Assembly: GCA_035378845.1 (NCBI GenBank)
Contig: DAOSUP010000032.1
Span: 1-9,897 of the forward strand
Direction: 5' to 3'
DNA length: 9,897 bases
Source: JAKOUL01 sp035378845
Lineage (GTDB): Bacteria; Dictyoglomota; Dictyoglomia; Dictyoglomales; Dictyoglomaceae
The notes under the pieces: generated by a model
Seen by the model: the letters and a program-made list of their open reading frames with translations, nothing else
What the model was told of the DNA's origin: nothing
Database searches by the model: none
Translations under genes and position numbers: made by a program
In this document: one piece after another, positions 1 through 7,275 of the stretch
Position numbering within the stretch: the first letter of the stretch is position 1
Layout of the letters: every line of letters starts with the position of its first letter

Positions 1-942
1 GATCTTTTAGAAGGAATATCAGCAGGATTTACTATGTATACATTGGATATAAGTGATCTTATTGAGAAGATAAGTAATTATTCTCAGAAAGAATTGAAGG
101 ATAGGTTTGATAAAATTTATTCTTTCAGCAAAAAAATTATTGAAAAATATGCAGGAAAGAAAGTAAATATATCCTCTTCAGAATATTTTAACATTTCCTA
201 TGATGAGCTATGTAAATCGGCTATTGTTTATGAGAAAGCTCTTCCTTTTGTGGAGATGGTTTATGAGACATTAAGATCAAAACTCCCTGATTTTGAGATA
301 GAGATATCTATTGATGAAGGTGAAAGAGATACAACTCCTGAGGATCATCTATTTGTAGTGGAGTATCTCCATCAAAGAGGAGTAGAGTTTACAAGTCTTG
401 CTCCTAAATTTCCTGGTGAATTTCAAAAAGGTGTGGATTATAAGGGAGATATTAAAAAGTTTGAGGAGGAATTAAAGAAACATTATGCTTTAACAAAAGC
501 CCTTGAAGGGTATAGACTGAGCCTTCATTCTGGAAGTGATAAGTTCAGTGTTTATCCTATATTTTATAAGGTCACCGAAGGGAATTTTCATATAAAGACC
601 TCAGGTACAAGCTGGCTTGAAGCTGTAAAGACCATAGCCAGTTACAATCCTGATTTGTTCTTGGATCTTTATGAGATAGCTTTGGATAATTTAGAAGAAA
701 GTAAAAAGGCTTATAAAGTAGATATAAAAAGAGAAGATTTTCCAAAAGAGATAAAGGAGGAGCTTTTAGCATTTTTAGAGAGAAAAGAAGTAAGACAACT
801 TTTCCATATTTCCTATGGGGTGCTTTTAGACTACAAAAGAAATGAGATGTTTGAAGTATTAAATGAGTATGAAAAGGAACATTATAATTTTGTTGAGGAG
901 AATATAAGGAAACATCTGAAAAAATTATTTGGGGAGGTTTAA
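1..942 (+). CDS. uxaE: Tagaturonate epimerase UxaE, 5'-truncated by the window edge
   Basis: The frame is open from base 1, so the ATG at 34 is an internal Met and not the start. About 313 C-terminal residues are present. I recall the family as roughly 480 residues, so about a third is missing on the left. UxaE interconverts D-tagaturonate and D-fructuronate in the cytoplasm, replacing the classical tagaturonate reductase/altronate dehydratase route in Thermotoga-type hexuronate catabolism. Recognition rests on blocks I associate with the family: an acidic stretch ISIDEGERDTTPEDH (near 310-350), SLAPKFPGEF, the block SLHSGSDKFSVYP (near 520-560), and HIKTSGTSWLEAV (near 589-630). His, Asp and Lys in these blocks are likely metal or substrate ligands (inference). 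The downstream dehydrogenase starts 2 bases after the TAA. The uxuB-type reductase later in the operon would consume the product, which supports the call. No frameshift is visible. Confidence 0.85.
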   Translation, partial: DLLEGISAGFTMYTLDISDLIEKISNYSQKELKDRFDKIYSFSKKIIEKYAGKKVNISSSEYFNISYDELCKSAIVYEKALPFVEMVYETLRSKLPDFEIEISIDEGERDTTPEDHLFVVEYLHQRGVEFTSLAPKFPGEFQKGVDYKGDIKKFEEELKKHYALTKALEGYRLSLHSGSDKFSVYPIFYKVTEGNFHIKTSGTSWLEAVKTIASYNPDLFLDLYEIALDNLEESKKAYKVDIKREDFPKEIKEELLAFLERKEVRQLFHISYGVLLDYKRNEMFEVLNEYEKEHYNFVEENIRKHLKKLFGEV

Positions 943-944
943 CA

Positions 945-1955
945 ATGGTAAAAATTGCTATTGTTAACTCAAGTAGCTTTGGCAAATATTTTCCAGACCA
1001 TTTGGAGCGTTTAAAAAAATTAGGTGAGATAGAGAGGTTTACTCTTCCTGGGAATATGCATGGTAAAGAGCTTGCTGAAAAGTTAATGGGATTTAATATT
1101 ATCATAGCCAGTGTTACACCTTTTTATGATAAGGAATTTTTTGAGTATAAAGATGAGACATTACTTATTGCTCGTCATGGTATTGGATATAACAATATAG
1201 ATATTGAGTCTGCCACTCAAAGAGGTACTATTGTTACAAAGGTATCAGGAATGGTAGAGAGGGAAGCTGTGGCAGAAACTGCTATAGCTTTACTTATGAC
1301 TGTTATAAGAGAAATTAGAGAGGCATCTTTGAGGGCAAGAGAAGGAAAATGGGAGGAGAGAGCTAACTTTATAGGATGGGAGATAAAGGATAAGACTATT
1401 GGAATTATTGGATATGGAAATATAGGAAGTAGGGTAGGAGAGATACTTAAAAATGGGTTTTTAGCAAAGGTTATTGCTTATGATCCTTTTCTCTCTCCAG
1501 AGAAGATAAGGGAAAGGGGAGCAGAGCCTGTAACTCTTGAGGAACTTCTGAAAAATGCAGACATAATCTCTTTGAATGCATCTCTGAATGAAAGTAGTAG
1601 GCATATACTCTCCGATAGAGAATTTTCTCTTATGAAAAATGGAGTTTTTATTGTAAATACAGCAAGAGGAGAGCTAATAGACGAAGATGCGTTGGTTAGA
1701 GCTTTGAAATCTGGAAAAGTGGCAGGGGTTGGTCTTGATGTTTTGAAAGATGAACCACCAGAGCCTAATAATCCTCTCTTTGGATTTGATAATGTGGTGA
1801 TCACACCTCATATTTCTGCCTATACCCATGAGTGTCTTTTTGGAATGGGAGATAAAGTAGTTACCGATACAGAGAGGGTTGTAGCAGGAGAACTTCCTGA
1901 TGAGATTATTAATAAAGAAGTGGTGGAAAGATTGAAATGGCTGAAAAAGATTTAG
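945..1955 (+). CDS. NAD-dependent D-2-hydroxyacid dehydrogenase (2-ketoaldonate reductase or phosphoglycerate dehydrogenase-like)
   Basis: This 336-residue protein has the full layout of the D-isomer-specific 2-hydroxyacid dehydrogenase family. The substrate domain carries RHGIGYNNID (77-86). The Rossmann core has GYGNIG (156-161), and Asp180 after the second strand favours NAD(H) over NADP(H). The catalytic triad is present as Arg241 (NTARG), Glu270 (KDEPP) and His289 (TPHIS). There is no C-terminal ACT domain, unlike long SerA forms. The start is supported by GGGGAGG at 931-937 with 7-base spacing. The stop lies 19 bases inside the next gene, which implies translational coupling. Automated pipelines would call this phosphoglycerate dehydrogenase. 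In an operon with gluconate-type kinase and Gnd, reduction of a 2-ketoaldonate such as 2-ketogluconate to gluconate is more attractive, but that is inference and the substrate cannot be read from sequence. Confidence 0.88.
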   Translation: MVKIAIVNSSSFGKYFPDHLERLKKLGEIERFTLPGNMHGKELAEKLMGFNIIIASVTPFYDKEFFEYKDETLLIARHGIGYNNIDIESATQRGTIVTKVSGMVEREAVAETAIALLMTVIREIREASLRAREGKWEERANFIGWEIKDKTIGIIGYGNIGSRVGEILKNGFLAKVIAYDPFLSPEKIRERGAEPVTLEELLKNADIISLNASLNESSRHILSDREFSLMKNGVFIVNTARGELIDEDALVRALKSGKVAGVGLDVLKDEPPEPNNPLFGFDNVVITPHISAYTHECLFGMGDKVVTDTERVVAGELPDEIINKEVVERLKWLKKI

Positions 1956-3427
1956 TCCTTGCAGTAGATGTAGGGACAACTAATATAAAGGCTGGAGTGA
2001 TAGATAAAACTGGTAAGTTTCTCTCTCTTGTCCAGAGAGAACTTCCTTCAGAAAAGGATAATACAGGAAAAGCAGAACATGATCCTGATAGGATATTTAA
2101 TATATTTGTAGAAGTAGTAAGGGAAGTTTCTAAGGATTTTGGAGATAGAATTGGTATTCTTATCACTTCTTCTTACATGTTTGGTCTTTTACCATTAGAT
2201 AAAATGGGAAAGCCTCTTACAGGTATCATCACTCTTTTGGATACAAGATCTCGTGAGATCTTTGATGAACTTCTGAAAGAGGTAGATTTTAGCGAGATTT
2301 ATAAGAGGACAGGGTGTCCTCCTCTTCTCTATTATCCTTTTGTAAGGATATACTGGCTAAGAAAGAAATATAAGGATATTTATGATGCTGCTAAACTTTA
2401 TTTAGGTTCTAAATCCTTTTTGATATATAAACTTCTTGGTGAGCCTTATACGGATCCAAGTATTGATTCTTCTACTCAGCTTCTTAATATTCATACTCAA
2501 AACTGGGATCCCTATATGTTGGATATTGTAGGCATAAAGGAGGAGAACCTTCCTCCTGTAGTTTCTGCTGATAAAATTTTAGGGAAACTGTCTAAGGAGA
2601 CTTTAGATCTTCTGGGGCTTAAAGGAGAAGTACTTCTTGCCACAGGGCTCTATGATGGTGGTGCCGTAGGAGTTGGTATAGGAGCTTTGGCAGGAGATGA
2701 TATAGGTATTATAAATATTGGTACCACTGCTATGTTTAGAGTACCATATCCTAAACCTGTATTTGATGAGAAGAGAATGGAGATTCAAGTCCCATACTTT
2801 TTTGATTCCCATTGGTTTCCTGGGGGAGGAATTAATAACGCAGGTATAATCTTAAAGTGGTTCAGGGATAATCTATTCCATATGGATTATGAGGAGCAAG
2901 GAGAAGAAGCAGAAAAAGTTATGTCTGAAAATCTATTTTTCCTTCCTTATCTTACAGGAGAACGAAATCCTGATATTGGAAGTGTAGCATCAGGAGTATT
3001 TTTTGGTCTTCGTCCTTATCACAATAAAGCTCATATGATAAGGGCAGGAATGGAAGGTGTCTCTTTTATCATAAGAATGCTTTATGAAACCTTAAAGGAA
3101 TTAGGTGTTGAAGTGAGAGAAGTAAGAGCAGGAGGAGGTGGAGCAAGAAGTCCTGTTTGGATGCAGATTCTTGCAGATATTATGGGAGTTGGGGTTGGAG
3201 TTGCAAATGTGGATGAGCCTGCTCTTTTGGGATCTGCAATACTTGGCTTTACTCTTCTTGGAGAATTCTCATCTTACAAGGAGGCTACTGAAAAACTTGT
3301 AAAGATACAAAAGGTTTATGAGCCTAATTCTGAAAGAATAGATTACTATAACAAGAGATTTGAATTCTTTTTATATTTGACAAAAAATTTGAAAGAGGCT
3401 TTTTATATCCATTCTAAATTGGAATAA
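1937..3427 (+). CDS. gntK: FGGY-family carbohydrate kinase, probable gluconokinase
   Basis: This 496-residue protein has the normal length for FGGY kinases. The phosphate-1 motif is DVGTTNIKAG (11-20). The catalytic base is probably Asp240 in GLYDGGAVGVG. The phosphate-2 motif is INIGTTAMF (259-267), and the adenosine motif is RAGGGGARSPVW (397-408). The family phosphorylates xylulose, gluconate, glycerol and other polyols. Gluconate is favoured here because 6-phosphogluconate dehydrogenase follows after 13 bases, so kinase plus Gnd would convert gluconate to ribulose 5-phosphate. Thermotoga maritima likewise keeps a gluconate kinase and gnd near uxaE, as I recall. The ATG at 1937 overlaps the previous gene by 19 bases and has only a modest SD (GGAAAG, 1925-1930), suggesting coupling to the upstream reading frame. 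Xylulokinase or another aldonate kinase remains possible, so family is confident and substrate is moderate. Confidence 0.85.
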   Translation: MAEKDLVLAVDVGTTNIKAGVIDKTGKFLSLVQRELPSEKDNTGKAEHDPDRIFNIFVEVVREVSKDFGDRIGILITSSYMFGLLPLDKMGKPLTGIITLLDTRSREIFDELLKEVDFSEIYKRTGCPPLLYYPFVRIYWLRKKYKDIYDAAKLYLGSKSFLIYKLLGEPYTDPSIDSSTQLLNIHTQNWDPYMLDIVGIKEENLPPVVSADKILGKLSKETLDLLGLKGEVLLATGLYDGGAVGVGIGALAGDDIGIINIGTTAMFRVPYPKPVFDEKRMEIQVPYFFDSHWFPGGGINNAGIILKWFRDNLFHMDYEEQGEEAEKVMSENLFFLPYLTGERNPDIGSVASGVFFGLRPYHNKAHMIRAGMEGVSFIIRMLYETLKELGVEVREVRAGGGGARSPVWMQILADIMGVGVGVANVDEPALLGSAILGFTLLGEFSSYKEATEKLVKIQKVYEPNSERIDYYNKRFEFFLYLTKNLKEAFYIHSKLE

Positions 3428-3440
3428 AGGGGGTTTTAGT

Positions 3441-4844
3441 ATGAAGAACTATGTAGGTTTGGTGGGTCTTGCTGTTATGGGACAGAATCTTGCTCTGAAT
3501 ATAGCAAGAAAGGGATATAGCATAGCGGTATACAACAGGACTTCTGAGAGGACAAAGGAATTTATTGCTGATAAAGTAAAAGATGAAAAGATAACGCCTT
3601 ACTATGAAATAAAAGATTTTGTAGAAGGTTTGGAGAGACCAAGAAAGATCATATTAATGGTAAAGGCAGGAAGTCCTGTGGATGATGTGATCCAAGAGCT
3701 TACTCCATATTTAGATTCTGGAGATCTGATTATTGATGGTGGAAATTCTTATTTCAAGGATACTTCAAGAAGACTCCAAGAGCTTAAAAGTAAAGGAATT
3801 CTTTTCTTAGGAATGGGAGTTTCTGGTGGAGAATATGGGGCTCTTCATGGTCCTTCTCTAATGCCTGGAGGGACAAGAGAAGCCTATGAAATGGTAAAGG
3901 AATTGCTTTTGAAGATTGCTGCTCAGACAGAAGATGGTCCTTGTTGCACCTATGTGGGAAATGACTCTGCAGGACATTTTGTAAAGATGGTGCATAACGG
4001 TATAGAGTATGCCATTATGGAGCTTATTGCAGAAGTATATGACATTATGAGGAAAGTTTTAAAGATGGACTCAAAAGAGATAGGAGATGTCTTTGAAAAG
4101 TGGAATCAAGGAGAACTCAACTCTTTTCTTATGGAGATCTCTTATAAGGTTATGAGATATAAAGATCCTGAGACGGGAAAACCTCTTGTGGAACTTATTC
4201 TTGATAAAGCAGAACAGAAAGGTACTGGGAAATGGGCTGCTCAGACTGCTCTTGATCTTGGCATTCCTACCCCCACATTAAATCTTGCTGTAGAAGGAAG
4301 AGTAATTTCCCACTTTAAGGATTTAAGGGTAAAGATAAGCTCTTTATCTCAGAAAGAGAAAAGGGATATCTCTCTCAATAAAGATGAGTTTGTCTCGGAT
4401 CTTGAGAAGGCACTACTTTTTGGTGTATTTATATCTTTTTCTCAAGGGCTTTGGTTAATTGATGAGGCATCTAAGGTCTTCAATTACAATATAGATCTTT
4501 CGGAGGTTTTAAGAATATGGAAGGGTGGATGTATTATTAGGGCAAAAATTCTGAACTTTTTAAGAGATATTATTAAAGAAGATCTCTCTAATATTAATCT
4601 TCTTCTCTCTTCAAAGACTCATCAATTTCTTAAGGATAAGTTAGATGCTATGAAGAAGGTTACAAACTTAGGGAAAGAAGCTGGAATTTCTCTTCTTGCT
4701 TTAAATTCTGCTCTTGATTATTATCTTGCTCTTTCAGAAGAGAATCTGCCTGCTAATCTTATTCAGGCTCAGAGAGACTTTTTTGGTGCTCATACCTATG
4801 AGAGGATAGATAAAGAAGGAATTTTTCATACAGAATGGGAATAG
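3441..4844 (+). CDS. gnd: 6-phosphogluconate dehydrogenase, decarboxylating (NADP-type)
   Basis: This enzyme oxidatively decarboxylates 6-phosphogluconate to ribulose 5-phosphate and CO2 in the cytoplasm. The 467-residue length is that of classical Gnd, not the short ~300-residue GndA/YqeC type. The N-terminal fold has GLVGLAVMGQNLA (6-18), and NRT (32-34) after the second strand indicates NADP preference. The known 6-phosphogluconate contacts of the sheep enzyme have equivalents: Asn102, Ser128-Gly-Gly, Lys182 (general base), His185, Asn186, Glu189 (acid), Lys260 and Thr262 in the QKGTGKW signature, Arg287, and Arg445 and His451 from the C-terminal tail. The tail ends in the typical QAQRDFFGAHTYERID block. 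One variation is that the usual aromatic-Asp-x-Tyr-Arg just before LPANL reads YYLALSEEN here. AAGGGGG at 3427-3433 supports the start. It supplies the second step of the gluconate branch of this operon. Confidence 0.96.
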   Translation: MKNYVGLVGLAVMGQNLALNIARKGYSIAVYNRTSERTKEFIADKVKDEKITPYYEIKDFVEGLERPRKIILMVKAGSPVDDVIQELTPYLDSGDLIIDGGNSYFKDTSRRLQELKSKGILFLGMGVSGGEYGALHGPSLMPGGTREAYEMVKELLLKIAAQTEDGPCCTYVGNDSAGHFVKMVHNGIEYAIMELIAEVYDIMRKVLKMDSKEIGDVFEKWNQGELNSFLMEISYKVMRYKDPETGKPLVELILDKAEQKGTGKWAAQTALDLGIPTPTLNLAVEGRVISHFKDLRVKISSLSQKEKRDISLNKDEFVSDLEKALLFGVFISFSQGLWLIDEASKVFNYNIDLSEVLRIWKGGCIIRAKILNFLRDIIKEDLSNINLLLSSKTHQFLKDKLDAMKKVTNLGKEAGISLLALNSALDYYLALSEENLPANLIQAQRDFFGAHTYERIDKEGIFHTEWE

Positions 4845-4854
4845 AAAATTTTTT

Positions 4855-4862
4855 AGGAGGTG
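4855..4862 (+). promoter_or_regulatory. Shine-Dalgarno site that decides the uxuB start
   Basis: AGGAGGTG lies 8 bases before the ATG at 4871 and is one of the strongest SD matches in the window. An in-frame ATG at 4835 sits inside the gnd end, has no SD, and would add 12 residues (MGIENFLGGGIY) that merely translate this SD region. The start at 4871 is therefore preferred. Confidence 0.85.
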
Positions 4863-4870
4863 GAATCTAT

Positions 4871-5701
4871 ATGAGTTATGTTGAAAAACTTTTTTCTTTA
4901 AAGGATAAAGTAGCATTCTTTACTGGTGGGGGTGGAATATTAGCTTCTGCTATCTCTGAAGGTCTTGGGAAGGCGGGAGCAAAGATCGTTCTTACGGATA
5001 TCAATGAACAAGCTTTAAAAAATCAGGTGGAAAAATTAAAGAGCATGGGCATCACCGTAGAGAGTTTTGTGATGGATGCTTTTAATAGGGATAATATAAA
5101 AGATGTTGCAGAGAAGGTAAAAAGCTCATTTGGAAGGGTGGATATACTTTTAAATGCCGCTGGTGGGAATATTCCAGAAGCAGTAGTTTCCGATAAAGTA
5201 TCCTTTTGGGATATGCCCTTTGAATCTATTCAAAAAGTAGTGAATATTAATCTTTTTGCAGGTGCTATAATTCCAAGTCAGATTTTTGGGAAGATGATGT
5301 TAGAAAATAAAGATGGTGGTGTAATAATTAATTTTGCATCTATGTCTTCCTTTAGACCTCTTACAAAGACTATAGGATACTCAGCTGCAAAGGCTGCAGT
5401 GGCTAATTTCACCCAGTGGTTTGCAGTATATGTGGCAAAAGAATATTCACCTAAGATTAGAGTTAATGCTATTGCTCCAGGTTTCCTTGTTACTAATCAG
5501 AACAGAGATCTTCTCTTAAATAAAGATGGATCTTTAACTCCCCGTGGTGAAGCAGTAATTGCCCATACGCCTATGGGCAGATTTGGAGAGCCTGAGGAAC
5601 TTGTGGGGACTATCATATGGCTTGTATCTCCTGCAAGTTCTTTTGTGACAGGTGCAGTAGTACCTATTGATGGTGGATTTAACGCATTCTCTGGTGTGTA
5701 A
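4871..5701 (+). CDS. uxuB: SDR-family D-fructuronate reductase (D-mannonate oxidoreductase), Bacillus UxuB/YjmF type
   Basis: From the SD-supported ATG the protein has 276 residues, the length of the short-chain dehydrogenase UxuB of Bacillus. This type is unrelated to the ~480-residue UxuB of E. coli. It would reduce D-fructuronate to D-mannonate with NAD(P)H. Visible motifs are the nucleotide loop TGGGGILA (18-25), Asp43 after the second strand (NADH preference), NAAGG (96-100), catalytic Ser157 in NFASMSS, and Tyr170-x-x-x-Lys174. The C-terminal half has the subgroup block LLNKDGSLTPRGEAVIAHTP, then GRFGEPEEL and the ending IDGGFNAFSGV, which I recognise from mannonate-type SDRs. The gene follows gnd by 26 bases and ends just before a strong terminator. 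The upstream epimerase would make its substrate. Another sugar-acid or 5-ketogluconate reductase is the main alternative. Confidence 0.85.
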   Translation: MSYVEKLFSLKDKVAFFTGGGGILASAISEGLGKAGAKIVLTDINEQALKNQVEKLKSMGITVESFVMDAFNRDNIKDVAEKVKSSFGRVDILLNAAGGNIPEAVVSDKVSFWDMPFESIQKVVNINLFAGAIIPSQIFGKMMLENKDGGVIINFASMSSFRPLTKTIGYSAAKAAVANFTQWFAVYVAKEYSPKIRVNAIAPGFLVTNQNRDLLLNKDGSLTPRGEAVIAHTPMGRFGEPEELVGTIIWLVSPASSFVTGAVVPIDGGFNAFSGV

Positions 5702-5718
5702 AGAAAATACGTTTTTTG

Positions 5719-5757
5719 AACATGGGGCATTATTGCCCCATGTTTTATTTTATATAG
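5719..5757 (+). terminator. Intrinsic terminator of the sugar-acid operon
   Basis: An 11-bp perfect stem (5719-5729 paired with 5734-5744, core CATGGGGCA/TGCCCCATG) encloses the loop TTAT. On the + strand it is followed by the T-rich run TTTATTTTATATA. It lies 17 bases after the uxuB stop. On the opposite strand the stem is followed by A residues, so it is not a canonical terminator for the convergent PHP gene, whose stop codon (5745-5747) abuts the stem. Confidence 0.92.
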
Positions 5758-7187
5758 ATAGGATTTGTAATAGCTTTTAAATTTTTCCCTTTCCAAAATT
5801 CAAGATAGATGTATCCTTCATCTTCTAATCGGATTTGTATGATACCTTTTTGGGTGGATGGAATTTTTATATATTCCTCTCCATTATATATAATTTTTAG
5901 GTCACATTCTTCTTCACAAGAGTATTTTAGTATAAGAGCTTCTTCTTTATTTACTATGTCTCCTATCATCTTATTATTTATACTAAATTCAACCTTTGGT
6001 CCTGAAGTAATATACAATCTTCCCATCTTTACCGCATTAATAAGATTTTCTAAGTTTAATTCTTCCACATATACATAGTTTATGGGAACATCTTCTGTGA
6101 TATCCTCAGCTTTGTGCATATCCGAGCTTCCTATGGCAGTTATACGGTAGTGTTCTTTTAATAGATTCCTCCACTGTTTTATACTTTCAGTTATCTCAAA
6201 GCTTCTTAGATTAAAAGAGCCACTCCAAACCTCTATAGCATCCACATATCTCCAATCTATAGGGAGCTCACATTTACATCCTGGGCATATGGGATAGCCT
6301 ATAGTATTAGGATGAGCAATACAGAAGATTCCTCCTTGGAAGTGCACCTTTTCAGAGACCTTTTTAATTCCATCTTCTGGATTAATTAAATCCAAAGGTA
6401 TGTAATCGTATATTCCTAAACCTAAGAAATGCCCCCAAAAAGTGGTAAATTCCATACCTCCCCATATGGGATAGTTTTCTTCTTTAACCATTTGATAGCC
6501 TGATATTTTGTTATGGTCTGTAAGGAAGATAAAATCAAGTCCTCTTCTTATATTGAACTTTATAAGATTCTCTATGGAAAAAACGCCATCACTATGATTT
6601 GAGTGGAGATGAAAGTCACCTTTGACCCATCCACTTTTTTCTTCATATTCAGAAAGTACAGGAGTATAGGGGAAAGTTACATCAGAGATCTTAGTTTTTT
6701 CCTCCCTATTTACGCTCACTATTATATTCAATAAAGATTTCTTCAAGATGCTTTTTACTTCTAAGATGAGTTTCCAATTTCCTGCTGGAATATCGCCTGC
6801 AACACATCCTAAGGTGCTTTCTTTTTCACCTATCTTTATAGGCATTCCTTTTGTAAATCTTTGATCTCCTGTACCTCTAAAAGATCCCTCTGCATCTATC
6901 AATCTAAAATTTACCACGTTTTTTAGTGGAGAGAAACTTCTTATGACATTCTCTAAGATTCCTTGAGGTACATCCTTTATATCTAAGGGTTCAAAGCCTT
7001 GTGATATGTATTTCTTAATGGCTTCTATAATGGGTTTTCTTGATTCCTCATAGGTTAGATATTCTGGTTCTAATTTAGCTTTTATAATGATCTCCTTGGT
7101 ACCTTCTGGTATCTCTAACTCTATAGGAATTAATTTTCTTGAATCTTCGGGATATAGCTCAATATTATAATGATATTCATTCCCCAT
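5745..7187 (-). CDS. PHP-domain metallohydrolase, CehA/McbA-like
   Basis: This 480-residue protein has three parts. Residues 1-185 are a beta-rich N-terminal region with DIPAGNWKL (132-140), of a type often placed before such PHP domains. Residues 188-395 are the PHP domain, with metal-ligand motifs HLHSNHSD (193-200; His193, His195, Asp200), TDHN (223-226), Glu246 (GGMEFT), His292 (AHPN) and SSDMH (354-358; Asp356, His358). Residues 396-480 form a small beta-rich tail. The ligands predict a di- or trinuclear metal phosphoesterase or hydrolase; the CehA/McbA name is a family label, not a substrate. A Cys cluster, CPGCKC (301-306), is inserted after the His292 motif. No signal peptide is evident, so it is probably cytoplasmic. 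The start has AAGGAG (7197-7202 on this strand) with 9-base spacing. It is transcribed divergently from an MFS transporter and GDPD, suggesting a shared substrate class (inference). Confidence 0.87.
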   Translation of the reverse strand: MGNEYHYNIELYPEDSRKLIPIELEIPEGTKEIIIKAKLEPEYLTYEESRKPIIEAIKKYISQGFEPLDIKDVPQGILENVIRSFSPLKNVVNFRLIDAEGSFRGTGDQRFTKGMPIKIGEKESTLGCVAGDIPAGNWKLILEVKSILKKSLLNIIVSVNREEKTKISDVTFPYTPVLSEYEEKSGWVKGDFHLHSNHSDGVFSIENLIKFNIRRGLDFIFLTDHNKISGYQMVKEENYPIWGGMEFTTFWGHFLGLGIYDYIPLDLINPEDGIKKVSEKVHFQGGIFCIAHPNTIGYPICPGCKCELPIDWRYVDAIEVWSGSFNLRSFEITESIKQWRNLLKEHYRITAIGSSDMHKAEDITEDVPINYVYVEELNLENLINAVKMGRLYITSGPKVEFSINNKMIGDIVNKEEALILKYSCEEECDLKIIYNGEEYIKIPSTQKGIIQIRLEDEGYIYLEFWKGKNLKAITNPIYIK

Positions 7188-7196
7188 CTTAGATAA

Positions 7197-7209
7197 CTCC
7201 TTATGAGGA
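7197..7209 (-). promoter_or_regulatory. SD of the PHP gene inside a small hairpin
   Basis: Read on the - strand, TCCT-CATA-AGGA forms a 4-bp stem that pairs the core of the SD (AAGGAG, 7197-7202). The SD itself is good and fixes the start at 7187. Such a short stem is weak, particularly in a thermophile, so a regulatory effect is uncertain. Confidence 0.4.
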
Positions 7210-7210
7210 T

Positions 7211-7238
7211 ATTATACATGATTAGTTTTTTATGTTAA
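7211..7238 (-). promoter_or_regulatory. Sigma70-type promoter for the PHP gene
   Basis: On the - strand, TTAACA (7233-7238, five of six to TTGACA) is followed by a 16-base spacer and a perfect TATAAT (7211-7216). Transcription would start near 7204 and give a very short leader of about 17 bases that contains the SD. Confidence 0.6.
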
Positions 7239-7241
7239 AAT
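7213..7241 (+). promoter_or_regulatory. Possible promoter for the MFS-GDPD operon, overlapping the divergent one
   Basis: TATACA (7213-7218, four of six to TTGACA), a 17-base spacer and TAAAAT (7236-7241, five of six to TATAAT) make a plausible + strand promoter. It shares bases with the opposite promoter at both hexamers. In AT-rich DNA such matches are easy to find, so support is moderate at best. Confidence 0.35.
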
Positions 7242-7256
7242 GATTTCTACATAAAG

Positions 7257-7270
7257 TCCTTTTTAGGAGG
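7257..7270 (+). promoter_or_regulatory. SD of the MFS gene with a facing TCCT
   Basis: AGGAGG (7265-7270) lies 5 bases before the ATG at 7276 and supports that start. It is preceded by TCCT and a T4 spacer, so TCCT-TTTT-AGGA can form a 4-bp hairpin over the SD, the same arrangement seen on the other strand at the PHP gene. Confidence 0.5.
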
Positions 7271-7275
7271 ATTTA

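Noticed and set aside
34..36. ATG as the start of uxaE
   Set aside because: The frame is open upstream to base 1, the family is much longer, and no SD precedes this ATG.
572..1105. 177-codon open frame on the - strand
   Set aside because: It lies antisense across the uxaE end and the dehydrogenase start, has low-complexity Leu/Ser/Phe composition and no recognisable motif.
1478..2166. Three - strand open frames antisense to the dehydrogenase and kinase
   Set aside because: They are mirror frames of well-supported genes with no family signature.
4835..4837. Earlier ATG for uxuB overlapping gnd
   Set aside because: No SD precedes it, while the ATG at 4871 has AGGAGGTG at 8-base spacing.
5497..6078. 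Open frames antisense to uxuB (- strand) and to the PHP gene (+ strand)
   Set aside because: Both oppose coding sequence with clear motifs; the first also crosses the terminator stem.
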